A stretch of 64,000 nt of DNA from Tepidanaerobacter sp. GT38 (GCF_021991635.1 NZ_JAFFJA010000013.1:1-64000); one strand, 5' to 3'; positions 25,971-36,152 are shown, counted from the stretch's first letter. The notes: a model not told the origin generated them from the sequence alone. Numbers and translations: made by a program.

Positions 25971-26231
25971 CTTCACCAAATCAATTTTTAGCCCAATGAG
26001 CCTGGCAAATACAACCAGTGGCATTTACCGGTCTAAACTAAATACCCTTTTACGCCAAAACCATATATTAGTTTAGCTTTACGCGCAAGGTATTACCATA
26101 TACTTAACTCTACAACCTGATGTAACTATTGAACAACCTACCATAATAGGATAAAATTATATCTGGAAGAATTGAGGATATCTACAGAATCAGAAAAGTT
26201 GCTTTTTAATAATGGGGGAGACACCTACATC
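25971..26231. other. Intergenic region with inverted repeats, no protein gene
   Basis: About 260 bp without a plausible ORF. It holds the perfect 9-bp inverted repeat CTAAACTAA (26033-26041) / TTAGTTTAG (26068-26076) and a second hairpin GGCAAAT (26003-26009) / ATTTACC (26023-26029), one wobble pair. It is flanked by a minus-strand terminator (25926-25970) and a plus-strand terminator (26232-26256), so a structured RNA on either strand is possible. I could not match a known riboswitch class. Confidence 0.5.
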
Positions 26232-26256
26232 ACCCTCGCACTGCGAGGGTTTTTTT
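26232..26256 (+). terminator. Plus-strand intrinsic terminator before the EPS cluster
   Basis: ACCCTCGCA / TGCGAGGGT stem with almost no loop, followed by seven T. It is 52 bp before the VanZ-like start, with no upstream plus-strand gene: either attenuation of the EPS cluster or the end of a small RNA. Confidence 0.85.
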
Positions 26257-26307
26257 GATATACTAAAATGAAAGTCCCTACAATATAGAAGATTAGGATG
26301 TATTGCA

Positions 26308-26802
26308 ATGCAAAGATTAAAAAACCAAAAGCTACAAATAATCCTTTCATGGACAGCAGTTGTGCTTTGGATGCTACTTATCTTTACCTTTTCTGCTCAA
26401 CACGGCACAAAGTCAACCTGTCTTAGCGACATGGCCGCAGAGATTATAATGAAAAAGATAAATGTAATAATACCGCCGGATTCACAAACAGGCACTACAA
26501 CAAACTTAGTAAAGACCTTTAAATACATACTGCGCAAAAGTGCCCATATAGGCGAATATTTCATATTGGGCGCATTAGTCATGAATGCAATGAAGACAAG
26601 CAAAGTGCCTAAATTTAAAGCATTTATCATGTCTATTTTACTTTGTATCCTTTATGCCATGTCTGATGAAATACACCAGCATTTTGTGCCCGGTAGAAGT
26701 GCGCAAGTATCCGATGTCCTAATTGACACTATTGGAGCAATTGGCGGTACCGGTCTTAGATTGCTAATTAGAAGAAGGAATTCCACATCTTGTGTAGAAT
26801 AA
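26308..26802 (+). CDS. VanZ-like membrane protein
   Basis: A 164-residue protein with about four membrane helices and the VanZ motif set: FTFSAQ near residue 29, RKSAHIGEYFILGAL near 75, and DEIHQHFVPGRSAQVSDVLIDTIGAIGG near 120. It is first in the exopolysaccharide cluster, 50 bp before the Wzz-like gene. VanZ-like proteins often open Firmicute EPS clusters; their biochemical role is unclear. Confidence 0.88.
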   Translation: MQRLKNQKLQIILSWTAVVLWMLLIFTFSAQHGTKSTCLSDMAAEIIMKKINVIIPPDSQTGTTTNLVKTFKYILRKSAHIGEYFILGALVMNAMKTSKVPKFKAFIMSILLCILYAMSDEIHQHFVPGRSAQVSDVLIDTIGAIGGTGLRLLIRRRNSTSCVE

Positions 26803-26852
26803 ATTAAAGTTGAGGGTAACTTACAAAAAACAACAATTTTAGGAGGAAAGTC

Positions 26853-28154
26853 ATGGAAGAAGAAATCACCTTGCGAGAACTTATCGAAATAGTACTAAAA
26901 GGCAAATGGATTATAGCAGCTATCACCATTACAGCTGTGATAATTACCGGCATATTCAGCTTTTTCATAATATCCCCTACCTATGAAGCAAGAAGCACCC
27001 TAATGGTGTCGCCACTAGTGCAAGGTAATGCGCCCTCGAGGCAAGACAGTGCCTATGATACCTTGCTTTCATATTTATCCCAGTATCCTCAAATGACCCT
27101 CGAAACTTATCGGGTACAAGTGACGAACCCTCATATATTAAACCAGGTTATTGATGAGCTCAACTTAAATAGAGAAGAGTACAGCTTAAATACCCTGCGG
27201 AATATGATAAATGTCGAAGCTATTAAAGATACAAACCTAATCAGAATTTCAGTAAAAGACAAAGATCCTGAAATGGCGGCCAGAATTGCAAACACATTAG
27301 CGCCAAAATACGTTGACTTTCTTTCTGCTACACTGCAAGAGCAAATGGGAAAATCAGCAGCTTACATACAAAATCAAATGAAGGAAGAGGAAAAGAACCT
27401 TGAGACAGCAACAGAAGAACTGAAAAACTTCCTGGCACAGCCGCAAAATGTGGCGGAACTTCAAAAAGACATTGATGCAAAGCTTGAGCTAATTACCCAA
27501 TTTAAAACAAAGCTAATAGAACTTGACGTTGAAGAAAAAGCACTTAAGGCTTCACTGGAAAGTGCCAGGGCAAGCCTTGCCAAAGAACCTAAATATCTGG
27601 AGCTGGACAAATCAATCCTAGATGATCCGGTTATGGCAGGCCTTGCTTCTGGTAAGACCGGTGATATGTCAAATGCAGCAGGTCTTACGGTCAAAAGCCA
27701 AGAGATAAACGAAAACTACACTTTGTTAAGTGCCAAAGTAGCCGACTTAGAAGTGGCTTTGGCAGGTATTGCGTCCCAAAAAACGGCTCTAGTTTCAAAT
27801 ATACAAAAGACCCAAGCGGAGTTAGAACAACTGCAAGCAACCCTTGCTAAAAAGCAGACGGAATACAACCGCCTGCAGCAGCAGTATACCATAGCCCAGG
27901 AAACCTATAACACATTCTTGCAAAAATATCAGGAAGCTAGAATCACCACATCCAGCAAAATCGGTGATGCAAATATCATGATAGTATCTCCTGCTATAGT
28001 GCCTGACAGCCCTGTGGCGCCTAAAAAGATGCTAAATATGGCCATAGCTATGGTGCTTGGGCTTATGTTGGGAGTGTTTGTAGTATTTTTCATGGATTAC
28101 TGGAAAAACTCTGCAGAACCTAAATCCATTAAAAACCTTTCTCAAAGTCATTAA
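26853..28154 (+). CDS. Wzz-like polysaccharide chain-length regulator
   Basis: A 433-residue two-helix membrane protein (TM about 18-38 and about 390-412). Residues between contain the Wzz N-domain (ARSTLMVSPL, ITNPHILNQVIDELNL-type block) and long coiled coils (about 165-235 and 285-365). A proline-rich PAIVPDSPVAPKK precedes TM2. There is no C-terminal tyrosine kinase, so a separate BY-kinase would be needed; none is in the window. ATG follows AGGAGG. It controls polymer length together with a Wzy polymerase. Confidence 0.9.
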   Translation: MEEEITLRELIEIVLKGKWIIAAITITAVIITGIFSFFIISPTYEARSTLMVSPLVQGNAPSRQDSAYDTLLSYLSQYPQMTLETYRVQVTNPHILNQVIDELNLNREEYSLNTLRNMINVEAIKDTNLIRISVKDKDPEMAARIANTLAPKYVDFLSATLQEQMGKSAAYIQNQMKEEEKNLETATEELKNFLAQPQNVAELQKDIDAKLELITQFKTKLIELDVEEKALKASLESARASLAKEPKYLELDKSILDDPVMAGLASGKTGDMSNAAGLTVKSQEINENYTLLSAKVADLEVALAGIASQKTALVSNIQKTQAELEQLQATLAKKQTEYNRLQQQYTIAQETYNTFLQKYQEARITTSSKIGDANIMIVSPAIVPDSPVAPKKMLNMAIAMVLGLMLGVFVVFFMDYWKNSAEPKSIKNLSQSH

Positions 28155-28169
28155 TTGAGGTGCGACAAC

Positions 28170-31100
28170 GTGGGAAGAAAACCGAGTAAAAAACAAGAGC
28201 AAAAAGTCGAAAAAAGTAAAAATATTTCCCGGGCAATACGCGAAAAAGACAGAGGCTTTCTATACTATATAGTATACATAGGTCTTATTATACTTCTCCT
28301 ATATCCCCCCTATTTTAGGGGAATGTTTTTTGATAAAGAATTCTTGCCTACACATATATACAGCGGCATACTATTTCTCCTTTACATAATCTATAAAATA
28401 AAAGTGTTAAAAGAATACCGTGTCTTCAGTTCCCCCATGGACTATGCTGCTATTGCCCTGGTGGGAGCTTATTTCCTATCTATATTTGTTGCAGTAAACA
28501 TCCGCTCTGCTATCGGAGAGTTTTTAAAGTACATCAACTACTTTATTGCTTTTTACCTGGTTTCGGACTTTCCCCGAACTAAAGATGATATAAAGGCGAT
28601 TTTGTGGGCAATGGTCATATCCGCCTTTGGCGTAGCCTTTATTGGCATCGGAGCTGCTGCCGGCACCTTTACATATAACGGTGCTATTGTAGGAAATAGA
28701 ATTAGCTCCACACTACAATACCCTAATACCCTGGCGGCATATCTTACCGCTGCATTTATGCTATCAACTTCTCTTTGGGTAACTGAAGAAAGCCGCGCAC
28801 AAAAAGCTATACTTGCATTTATAAACTATACACTGTTCTTGTGTTTCCTTTTTACATTGTCTAGAGGTGCTTGGCTGCTCTTTCCGGCTTTTTATCTGAT
28901 ATTAGTTGTTGGTATGCCTAATCAGTACCGCTTGAAAGCTTTGGGCTATTCTTTTCAAAGCTTCATTGCAGCAGTGCTAGCCTCGCCAGGCTTTGGTATG
29001 GCCATTTCTGCTGATGAAAAAACAAAAGTGTGGCTTTGGTATATAGCTGGAGCTATATTGTCCATAGCCTTGTTTTATATAACAGAGAAGATAAGCGAAC
29101 GTTTTGCTTTGCGTATAAAACCAAAAATAGTGCTATCTGTTTTCATCATTCTCATCATATTGGGAGGCATAGGGGCATATACTGCCCTTACCACTGAAGC
29201 ACCTCTTACCATCTCCCATGAAGAAAATGAGGAAGAGAGCTGGAAGACATCGTGGTACCCCATACAAGATGTAAAACCTGATACAGAGTACACTCTAAAA
29301 GTCATAGTATCTTCAAAACCTGGTGAGAAAGAAGAACAGTGGGGTGCCGGTGTACTGATAAACAGCTACGATGAGGCAGGCAATAGTGTAAGAATTGTTA
29401 ATGAATATATAGTGGAAGAAATCAATGAGGAAGTAAGGGAAATCACTTTTACCACAAGACCGGATACTGTAAGATTAAACATCGGCTTTACAAACCGCTT
29501 TCCTAATACAGAGGCAACTTTTTACGCTGCAGAACTTTACGAAACCGATGATATATCCTCTGCCCAGCGCATAACCCTTGCCTATAAATACATTCCTGAA
29601 GCAGTAAGTAGAAGGCTTAGGAGCATAAGTGTTGAAAGCTCAAGTGTAGCCAGTAGATTTATTTTTTATCGGGATGCATTAAAAATTATCAAAGACTATC
29701 CCATTCTTGGCACAGGTGGCGGAGGATGGGAGGCTATTTACCGCGCATATCAATCGTATGAATATTACACCACAGAAGTTCACAACTTCTTCCTTGAGCT
29801 TTGGGTAGAGACAGGGACAGTAGGCCTTCTTGCACTGGCAGCTTTTTACATAACAGCCCTTATGACAGTATACAAGGCCATGGTATCTGATATTGACATT
29901 ACCGCAAAAGTCCTCACATGGGGTGCTCTGTCAGCTTTAGTTGCCCTTTTAGGCCACAGCGGCATGGACTTTAACCTTTCCTTAGGAGCTGTAGCCCTTT
30001 ACCTGTGGCAGCTATTTGGTGTAGTTAAGTTTTCAGGAACTACAATAAAAGTAGAACAAAAACCAACCAAGACAGCCTGGCCCGCCATAGCTTTAGTCGG
30101 GGTATCCTGTGCCTTTGTGATTTTTTCCTTCCTGCTGTACCAGGGATACACCTACGGCCAGCAGGCTGTAAGGAGCATAGAGGAGCAGGATATTATAAAA
30201 GCCAGGGAATACTTTGAAAAAGCGGCAAAATATGATCCGTATACAGCATCTTTTAAGGCCGATCTGGCACAGCTTGATTATTTTATAGCATTACAGACAG
30301 AAAATGATGACCTTCTTCAAAAATCTGAAGATATGCGAGCGGAAGCCGTAAACCTGGAACCTTATAATGCCAGGCTCAAGACTCAACTTGCAGCTTACTA
30401 TCTAGAACATGGTGAGCTAGACGAAGGAATTTCTTTGCTAGAAGAGATAACCGAAATAAATCCATTTAATATAGAAAACTGGCACAACCTGGCCGATGCC
30501 TATTACAAAACAGCAGTGGTTTACATAAGGCAGGAACAAAAAGATAAAGCTATAGAGCTATTAAATAAATCCCAAGAAATATTTGATAAGATCTCCCAAT
30601 ACAACAGCAAAGTTCCAAAGAGTGCAAGAAACAAACTTGAACTTCCAAATGAGTTGATGCTCTATGTCTACAAATCAAAGCTCTTAGCTGAGAATATAGA
30701 CGATGACACATATTATAGGAAACTAGACAAACTCATCTTCGCCTCTGACTTTACTGTAGATACTGACAACGATAGTGTACCGGATTTGTGGTATATATAC
30801 AACTCTCAAAAAGGTTTAATGGAAACTAGCATACGAAATAAAGCTGTAGAAATTACAAATAATGGTGAAGAACCGTCGTATTTGATTACCAAAAAAGATA
30901 TAATATTAGAACCTACTACTGAGTATAGAGTAAACTTGCTTATCGGTTGTGAAAATACTACCAATGTTCCGGTGATAAACATCTTTAGCCGCAAGGGTCA
31001 AATCGTGCAGCATCAGATAAAGCAGATGGACCTAAACACCGAAATAACGAATATAACTTCAACATTTGTAACTACAAAAGACATAGAAGATGGAAAACAA

Positions 31101-31202
31101 TGGATTAGAATAGATATACCTAAGGAGACCAAAGACACTATTTTTATAGAAAGTATGGAGATTTGGCTTGAGCAAATTAAACCTCTTGGAGGTTCAGATT
31201 AA
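28170..31202 (+). CDS. O-antigen ligase/polymerase (Wzy_C) with inserted beta domain and TPR tail
   Basis: About 1010 residues. The N-terminal half has 10-12 membrane helices with the Wzy_C segment (GTGGGGWEAIYRAY, EVHNFFLELWVETGT). A soluble, beta-rich insert at about residues 340-470 lies in an extracytoplasmic loop and looks like a carbohydrate-binding sandwich. A TPR region (about 670-800: ARLKTQLAAYYLEHGELDEGI) and a second beta domain close the protein. GTG 28170 has GAGGTG 7 nt upstream; TTG 28155 is the alternative. It overlaps the next gene by one base. It polymerizes or ligates the EPS. Confidence 0.85.
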   Translation: MGRKPSKKQEQKVEKSKNISRAIREKDRGFLYYIVYIGLIILLLYPPYFRGMFFDKEFLPTHIYSGILFLLYIIYKIKVLKEYRVFSSPMDYAAIALVGAYFLSIFVAVNIRSAIGEFLKYINYFIAFYLVSDFPRTKDDIKAILWAMVISAFGVAFIGIGAAAGTFTYNGAIVGNRISSTLQYPNTLAAYLTAAFMLSTSLWVTEESRAQKAILAFINYTLFLCFLFTLSRGAWLLFPAFYLILVVGMPNQYRLKALGYSFQSFIAAVLASPGFGMAISADEKTKVWLWYIAGAILSIALFYITEKISERFALRIKPKIVLSVFIILIILGGIGAYTALTTEAPLTISHEENEEESWKTSWYPIQDVKPDTEYTLKVIVSSKPGEKEEQWGAGVLINSYDEAGNSVRIVNEYIVEEINEEVREITFTTRPDTVRLNIGFTNRFPNTEATFYAAELYETDDISSAQRITLAYKYIPEAVSRRLRSISVESSSVASRFIFYRDALKIIKDYPILGTGGGGWEAIYRAYQSYEYYTTEVHNFFLELWVETGTVGLLALAAFYITALMTVYKAMVSDIDITAKVLTWGALSALVALLGHSGMDFNLSLGAVALYLWQLFGVVKFSGTTIKVEQKPTKTAWPAIALVGVSCAFVIFSFLLYQGYTYGQQAVRSIEEQDIIKAREYFEKAAKYDPYTASFKADLAQLDYFIALQTENDDLLQKSEDMRAEAVNLEPYNARLKTQLAAYYLEHGELDEGISLLEEITEINPFNIENWHNLADAYYKTAVVYIRQEQKDKAIELLNKSQEIFDKISQYNSKVPKSARNKLELPNELMLYVYKSKLLAENIDDDTYYRKLDKLIFASDFTVDTDNDSVPDLWYIYNSQKGLMETSIRNKAVEITNNGEEPSYLITKKDIILEPTTEYRVNLLIGCENTTNVPVINIFSRKGQIVQHQIKQMDLNTEITNITSTFVTTKDIEDGKQWIRIDIPKETKDTIFIESMEIWLEQIKPLGGSD

Positions 31203-31827
31203 TGTACAAAAAGTATATAAAGAGAATTCTGGATTTTCTATTTGCGATTGTTTTGTTAATAATATTATCACCTATTATGCTAATAGCGGCATTGGCAATA
31301 AAAATAGAAGACCCAAAAGGCCCGGTATTGTTTAAACAAAAGAGACCAGGTAAAGATGCAAAAATCTTTGAAGTTTTTAAGTTCAGAACCATGATTGTTG
31401 ACACAGAGCGTGATGGTAGAAAGCTTTCGGATATTGAAAGAATTACTAAAGTTGGTCGTTTTTAAGAAAAACCAGTATAGATGAGCTTCCACAACTTTTT
31501 AATATTATTCGTGGTGAAATGAGTTTCATAGGGCCCAGGCCACTATTAGTAGAGTATCTAAAATTCTATTCGCCTGAACAAATGAGAAGACACGAGGTTA
31601 GACCGGGAATATCTGGATGGGCCCAAGTCAACGGTAGAAATGCTATAAGCTGGGAAGAAAAATTCCAATATGATATTTGGTATGTAGATAACCAGTCTTT
31701 TTTCCTGGATTTAAAGATTTTCTTACTTACGATTTATAGCGTCTTAAATAAAAAAGGCATAAATAATTCTACAAATGATACTATGCCTTTTTTTACTGGC
31801 AGTTCAGGAAAAACTATTCAGTTTTAA
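31202..31827 (+). pseudogene. PglC-like undecaprenyl-phosphate sugar transferase, frameshifted
   Basis: Initiating sugar-1-phosphate transferase. One frame (31202-31465) encodes a membrane-anchored N-terminus and FEVFKFRTM. The remainder, with SFIGPRPLLVEY, RPGISGWAQVNGRNAISW and DIWYV, continues in another frame to 31827. The break is at a T tract (31459-31463): five T give GRF then stop; six T would restore GRFLRKTSIDELPQL. The catalytic Asp-Glu pair (IDELPQL) lies just past the break and is lost to the first frame. This is a recent mutation, phase variation or a sequencing error; everything else is conserved. Confidence 0.88.
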
Positions 31828-31836
31828 GGTGAAACA

Positions 31837-32481
31837 ATGTCTAGATTAATGATTCTAGGTGCTGGTGGGCACGGAAAAGTAGTTGCTGAAATTGCTAAGC
31901 TCATGGAGAAGTGGGATGAAATAGTATTTCTTGACGATAATGAAAAACTAAGGGAAGTTAATGGAATTAAGGTTATTGGTCAATTTAATGATTATCGTAT
32001 TTATAAAGATAGATATAATTATGCCTTTGTTGCTATTGGTGATAATGAACTTAGACTAAAACTAATAGAAAATCTAAAGAAAGAAGGACTCCTTATTCCA
32101 GCTTTAATACACCCATTTACTTCAATTAGTGATAACTGCCAAATACATGAAGGCACAGCGGTTATGGCAGGAGCTGTTATAAATACAAACGTGATTATAG
32201 GTAGGGGTTGTATCATTAATACCTCTAGTAGCATAGATCACGATGGTGTATTAGAAGACGGAGTCCATATCTCACCTGGTGTTCATTTGGGAGGAACTGT
32301 GAAAATCGGAAAACACACTTGGGTTTGCTTAGGTTCTAATATCATCAATAACGTAATAATCGGCAGCAATGTAATTGTTGCTGCTGGAGCAGTAGTTACT
32401 GAGAATGTACCTGATAATGTTATGGTGGCAGGTATACCGGCGAAAATAAAAAAGCGTCTTGGAGTGATTGATAGTGACTAA
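31837..32481 (+). CDS. PglD/NeuD-like sugar O/N-acetyltransferase
   Basis: A 214-residue protein with an N-terminal Rossmann-like nucleotide-sugar-binding part (MILGAGGHGKVVAEIA) and a left-handed beta-helix of hexapeptide repeats (about 90-205). His in SSIDHDGVLEDGVHISPG is the catalytic base and GGTVKIGKHTWVCLGSNI binds acetyl-CoA. It adjoins PglC- and PglE-like genes, so N-acetylation of a UDP-4-amino sugar (bacillosamine route) is the likely job. Confidence 0.87.
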   Translation: MSRLMILGAGGHGKVVAEIAKLMEKWDEIVFLDDNEKLREVNGIKVIGQFNDYRIYKDRYNYAFVAIGDNELRLKLIENLKKEGLLIPALIHPFTSISDNCQIHEGTAVMAGAVINTNVIIGRGCIINTSSSIDHDGVLEDGVHISPGVHLGGTVKIGKHTWVCLGSNIINNVIIGSNVIVAAGAVVTENVPDNVMVAGIPAKIKKRLGVIDSD

Positions 32482-33652
32482 CAAAGCAATACCCCTTTCA
32501 GTCCCTAACCTTTCCTTAGACATTCTTGAGCATATCAGGGAAACCATAGAGACAGGCTGGGTGTCAACTGGTGGAAGATTTATAACAGAATTTGAAAACA
32601 AAGTAGCCAAATATGTAGGTGCAGAAAGAGCTGTATCCTGCCAAAGTGGCACAGCAGGCCTTCATCTTGCATTAAGGGTGCTTGATATTAAGCCGGGAGA
32701 TGAGGTTATAGTTCCCACGGTTACATTTATAGCAGCAGTAAACCCAGTTAAATACGTGGGAGCAGAACCTGTATTTATGGACTGTGATGATACCTTAAAT
32801 ATGGATATGGATAAACTCGAAGAATTTCTTGAATATGAATGTGATTTTATAGACGGAAAAGTAATCAACAAAAAGACTAAAAGACAAATATCAGCAATAG
32901 TTGTAGTCCATGTATTTGGCAACCCGGCTGATATGGAAAAACTGATGGATATAAAAGAAAAGTACAACTTGAAAGTGATAGAAGACTCAACTGAAGCCTT
33001 AGGATCTTACTACTTAGAAGGAAAGTATAAAGGCAAATACTGTGGGACCATAGGGGATATTGGAGTGTATTCTTTTAATGCCAATAAGATAATTACAACT
33101 GGTGGCGGAGGAATGTTAGTATCTAACAACCAAGAACTACTTGATAAGGCAGCTTTTTTAGGAGTGCAAGCAAAAACAGATCCACTATATTTTATACATG
33201 ATGAAATAGGATATAACTACCGCATGACCAATATACAAGCTGCTTTTGGAGTAGACCAAATTGACAGACTTGAGAGTTTTATAGAAACAAAGATTAAAAA
33301 TTACAACCTATACAAAGAAGCCTTAAAGGATATAGACGGTCTGACGCTATTGCCTTTTAGGTCTGATACCAGAGCAAATCACTGGTTTTATTCAGTAATT
33401 GTAGATAAGGACAAATATGGAATGGATAGAGATGAACTTCTAAGAAAGTTAAATGATGAAAACATCCAAACAAGACCATTGTGGGGATTAATACATAAGC
33501 AAAAACCATATTTAGACAATCAAAGATATAGAATTAAAAAGGCAAGTTTCTATGAGAAGAACTTGATAAATATACCTTGCAGTAGTAATTTAAGTGAGGA
33601 AGAAGTAAAAATTGTTGTGGAAAAGCTGAAATTATTAAAAACAAAAGAGTGA
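32474..33652 (+). CDS. PglE/LegC-like DegT/DnrJ/EryC1 aminotransferase
   Basis: PLP aminotransferase of nucleotide sugars, about 392 residues. Motifs are SCQSGTAGLHLAL (phosphate cup), VVVHVFGNPADM, EDSTEALGS and SFNANKIITTGGGGML with the Schiff-base Lys near residue 206. The long NINTRPLW-like end (NIQTRPLWGLIHKQKPY) fits the family. GTG 32474 has GGAG upstream and the start overlaps the PglD-like gene by 8 nt; TTG 32468 is alternative. It would transfer an amino group to C4 of UDP-4-keto-6-deoxy-GlcNAc. Confidence 0.9.
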   Translation: MTNKAIPLSVPNLSLDILEHIRETIETGWVSTGGRFITEFENKVAKYVGAERAVSCQSGTAGLHLALRVLDIKPGDEVIVPTVTFIAAVNPVKYVGAEPVFMDCDDTLNMDMDKLEEFLEYECDFIDGKVINKKTKRQISAIVVVHVFGNPADMEKLMDIKEKYNLKVIEDSTEALGSYYLEGKYKGKYCGTIGDIGVYSFNANKIITTGGGGMLVSNNQELLDKAAFLGVQAKTDPLYFIHDEIGYNYRMTNIQAAFGVDQIDRLESFIETKIKNYNLYKEALKDIDGLTLLPFRSDTRANHWFYSVIVDKDKYGMDRDELLRKLNDENIQTRPLWGLIHKQKPYLDNQRYRIKKASFYEKNLINIPCSSNLSEEEVKIVVEKLKLLKTKE

Positions 33653-34773
33653 TTTCATTGAAGAAAAAAGTATTGATATTAGCCAACAATGCAGTTGGTT
33701 TATATAATTTTAGGTTTGAATTAATTTGTGAACTCATAAAGCAAGGTTTAGAAGTGTATTTTGCAGTTCCTGAACCTAAAGAACACAAAATGGTAAAATT
33801 AATTGTAGATGCCGGAGCTAAATATATCCATACTCATATTAATAGAAGGGGTTTAAATCCTTTCGAAGATATAAAACTTATAATTCGATATGTAAAAATT
33901 GTTAAAACTGTAAGTCCGGATATAATTTTGACATACACGATCAAACCTAATATTTACGGAAGCTATGTGGCGAGCAAACTTGGCAAGCCGACCATTATGA
34001 ATGTAACTGGCATTGGTTCTTCGCTTACAAGTGGTAGTTTAAAAATTTTAGTTGAAAGAATGTATAAATATGCCTGTAGTAAAGCAACACTCATCTTTTT
34101 CCAAAACAAACATAACCTAGACTTTTTTATTAAAAATAACATAGTTAGCAGTGAAAAAACAGTTTTAATACCTGGTTCAGGGGTTAACATTGAGAAGTAT
34201 AAACCTGTAGAATGGGATAAAAAGGATAATAATATTAGATTTTTATTCGTTGGTCGGATAATGAAAGAAAAAGGAATAGAGGAATATTTAAAAGTAGCAG
34301 AAAAGATAACAAGCAGATATGATCATATAGAATTTCAGATATTAGGACCATTTGAAGAGGAGAAGTATAAAAACCTAATACTATACAACAAAAACAAAAA
34401 AATTAATTATCTCGGCAAATCTGATGATGTCAGAAACGAAATAAAAGAAGTTGACTGTATAGTTCATCCTTCATACCATGAAGGCATGTCAAATGTATTA
34501 TTAGAAGGTGCTGCAATGGGTAAACCTCTTATAGCATCAAACATACCGGGTTGTAAAGAAATTGTAGAAGATGGTTATAATGGATATTTATTTAAAGTGA
34601 AATCGGTCGAGTCTTTAGAAGAAAAGTTGGTTCAATTTATAAACTTGGATGACAGCACTAGAAAGCTTATGGGAGAAAATTCTAGAAATAAAGTGGTAAA
34701 AGAATTTGACAGAAAAATGGTTGTTGATGAATATATGAGAGCAATAAACGCTGTCATAAAAGAAGGTTGTTAA
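33649..34773 (+). CDS. GT4-family glycosyltransferase (PglA-like)
   Basis: A 374-residue GT-B enzyme. N-terminal KVLILANNAVGLYNFRFELI and PNIYGSYVASKLGKP, then FLFVGRIMKEKGIEEY and the C-terminal donor motif HPSYHEGMSNVLLEGAAMGKP(L)IAS with the EX7E glutamates. The beginning resembles PglA, which adds the second sugar onto bacillosamine. The frame overlaps the preceding stop by 4 nt (GTG 33649); TTG 33658 may also start. Base composition becomes more AT-rich from here. Confidence 0.88.
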   Translation: MISLKKKVLILANNAVGLYNFRFELICELIKQGLEVYFAVPEPKEHKMVKLIVDAGAKYIHTHINRRGLNPFEDIKLIIRYVKIVKTVSPDIILTYTIKPNIYGSYVASKLGKPTIMNVTGIGSSLTSGSLKILVERMYKYACSKATLIFFQNKHNLDFFIKNNIVSSEKTVLIPGSGVNIEKYKPVEWDKKDNNIRFLFVGRIMKEKGIEEYLKVAEKITSRYDHIEFQILGPFEEEKYKNLILYNKNKKINYLGKSDDVRNEIKEVDCIVHPSYHEGMSNVLLEGAAMGKPLIASNIPGCKEIVEDGYNGYLFKVKSVESLEEKLVQFINLDDSTRKLMGENSRNKVVKEFDRKMVVDEYMRAINAVIKEGC

Positions 34774-34774
34774 G

Positions 34775-36151
34775 ATGAACTTATATGAATTAATAAAAAA
34801 CAGAAAAGAAAAAATCTCTGTAACAGGCCTAGGTTATGTAGGATTACCCCTTGCTATTTCTTTTGCTAAGGTTGCTGAGGTAGTTGGTTATGACACATCA
34901 AAAGAAAAAGTTAAGCAGTATCTAAAGGGAATAGATGTTACAAAAGAAGTTGGAGATATAGCTGTAAAGGAAACCACAGCATTTCTGACCTGGGAAGAAA
35001 AATATCTGCAAGATTGTAAGTTTCATATTGTAGCTGTACCAACACCAATAAATCCTGATAAAACACCTAATCTTAGACCACTTGTTGAAGCTAGTAAAAC
35101 TGTAGGCAGAAATCTTACTAAAGGCTCTATTGTTGTATATGAATCTACTGTTTACCCTGGAGTTACAGAAGAAATCTGCATGCCGATATTGGAAGAAGAA
35201 TCAGGTTTAAAATGCGGTGTGGACTTTAAGGTAGGTTATTCTCCTGAACGAATCAATCCGGGAGATAAGGAACATAGATTAGAAACCATAGTAAAAGTTG
35301 TATCAGGCATGGATGAGGAGGCTTTGGAGATTATAGCTAAAGTGTATGAACTAGTAGTAAAAGCAGGAGTATACAAAGCCGAGAGTATAAAAGTTGCAGA
35401 AGCTGCAAAAGTTATTGAGAATTCCCAAAGAGATATAAATATTGCTTTTATGAATGAACTTTCTATAATTTTTAATAAGTTGGGTATAGATACAAAAGCA
35501 GTGTTAGAAGCCGCAGGAACTAAGTGGAACTTTCTAAAATTTACTCCGGGTCTTGTAGGTGGTCACTGTATTGGAGTAGATCCATATTATCTTACTTATA
35601 AAGCCGAACAAATGGGGTATCACTCACAAATCATCCTTGCAGGAAGAAAGATAAATGACGATATGGGGAAATATGTTGCCGAAAACGTTGTAAAAAACAT
35701 GATAAAGGCAGACAAGCAAATCAAAGGTTCAACAGTAGCAATCTTTGGCGTTACATTTAAAGAAAATTGTCCCGATGTCAGAAATACTAAAGTTGTTGAT
35801 GTAATTAAAGAACTTGAGGAATATGGTGTAATTGTAAAAGTTGTAGACCCAGTTGCGGATAAAGAAGACTTATGGAAAACCTATGGGATAAAACTATATG
35901 ACATAGAAGAAATAAATGATGTTGATGCAGTAGTCTTTGCTGTAGCACATGAGAAATTTCAATCAATGAAATTAGAGGATATCAAGAAAATGTATAACAA
36001 TATATGGAACAATCATCCAGAAGCAATAAAAGAAATTGCTGTGACAGCTGATGAACGAAAAAACGAAAACAAATATGTGTTGATTGATGTAAAGGGAATC
36101 TTTGATAGAAAAGAAGCGGAAAAGATGAACTTCCAATATTGGAGGCTTTAA
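34775..36151 (+). CDS. UDP-N-acetylhexosamine/UDP-sugar 6-dehydrogenase (WbpO/TviB-like)
   Basis: A 458-residue nucleotide-sugar dehydrogenase. Rossmann [44 protein letters not shown], the catalytic Cys in [16 protein letters not shown] near residue 262, and [19 protein letters not shown] in the C-terminal domain. The GTKWNFLKF segment is typical of the WbpO/TviB group, which oxidizes UDP-GlcNAc or GalNAc to the uronic acid. It sits before an epimerase that would act on the uronic-acid product. Confidence 0.92.
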   Translation: MNLYELIKNRKEKISVTGLGYVGLPLAISFAKVAEVVGYDTSKEKVKQYLKGIDVTKEVGDIAVKETTAFLTWEEKYLQDCKFHIVAVPTPINPDKTPNLRPLVEASKTVGRNLTKGSIVVYESTVYPGVTEEICMPILEEESGLKCGVDFKVGYSPERINPGDKEHRLETIVKVVSGMDEEALEIIAKVYELVVKAGVYKAESIKVAEAAKVIENSQRDINIAFMNELSIIFNKLGIDTKAVLEAAGTKWNFLKFTPGLVGGHCIGVDPYYLTYKAEQMGYHSQIILAGRKINDDMGKYVAENVVKNMIKADKQIKGSTVAIFGVTFKENCPDVRNTKVVDVIKELEEYGVIVKVVDPVADKEDLWKTYGIKLYDIEEINDVDAVVFAVAHEKFQSMKLEDIKKMYNNIWNNHPEAIKEIAVTADERKNENKYVLIDVKGIFDRKEAEKMNFQYWRL

Positions 36152-36152
36152 G

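Noticed and set aside
26000-26110. Possible cyclic di-GMP-I riboswitch (GGCAAA... GGTCTAAA... GGTATTACC blocks)
   Set aside because: The GAAA tetraloop and GACGCAAAGCC core are missing and block spacing is about 10 nt short. I treat the region as unclassified structured DNA.
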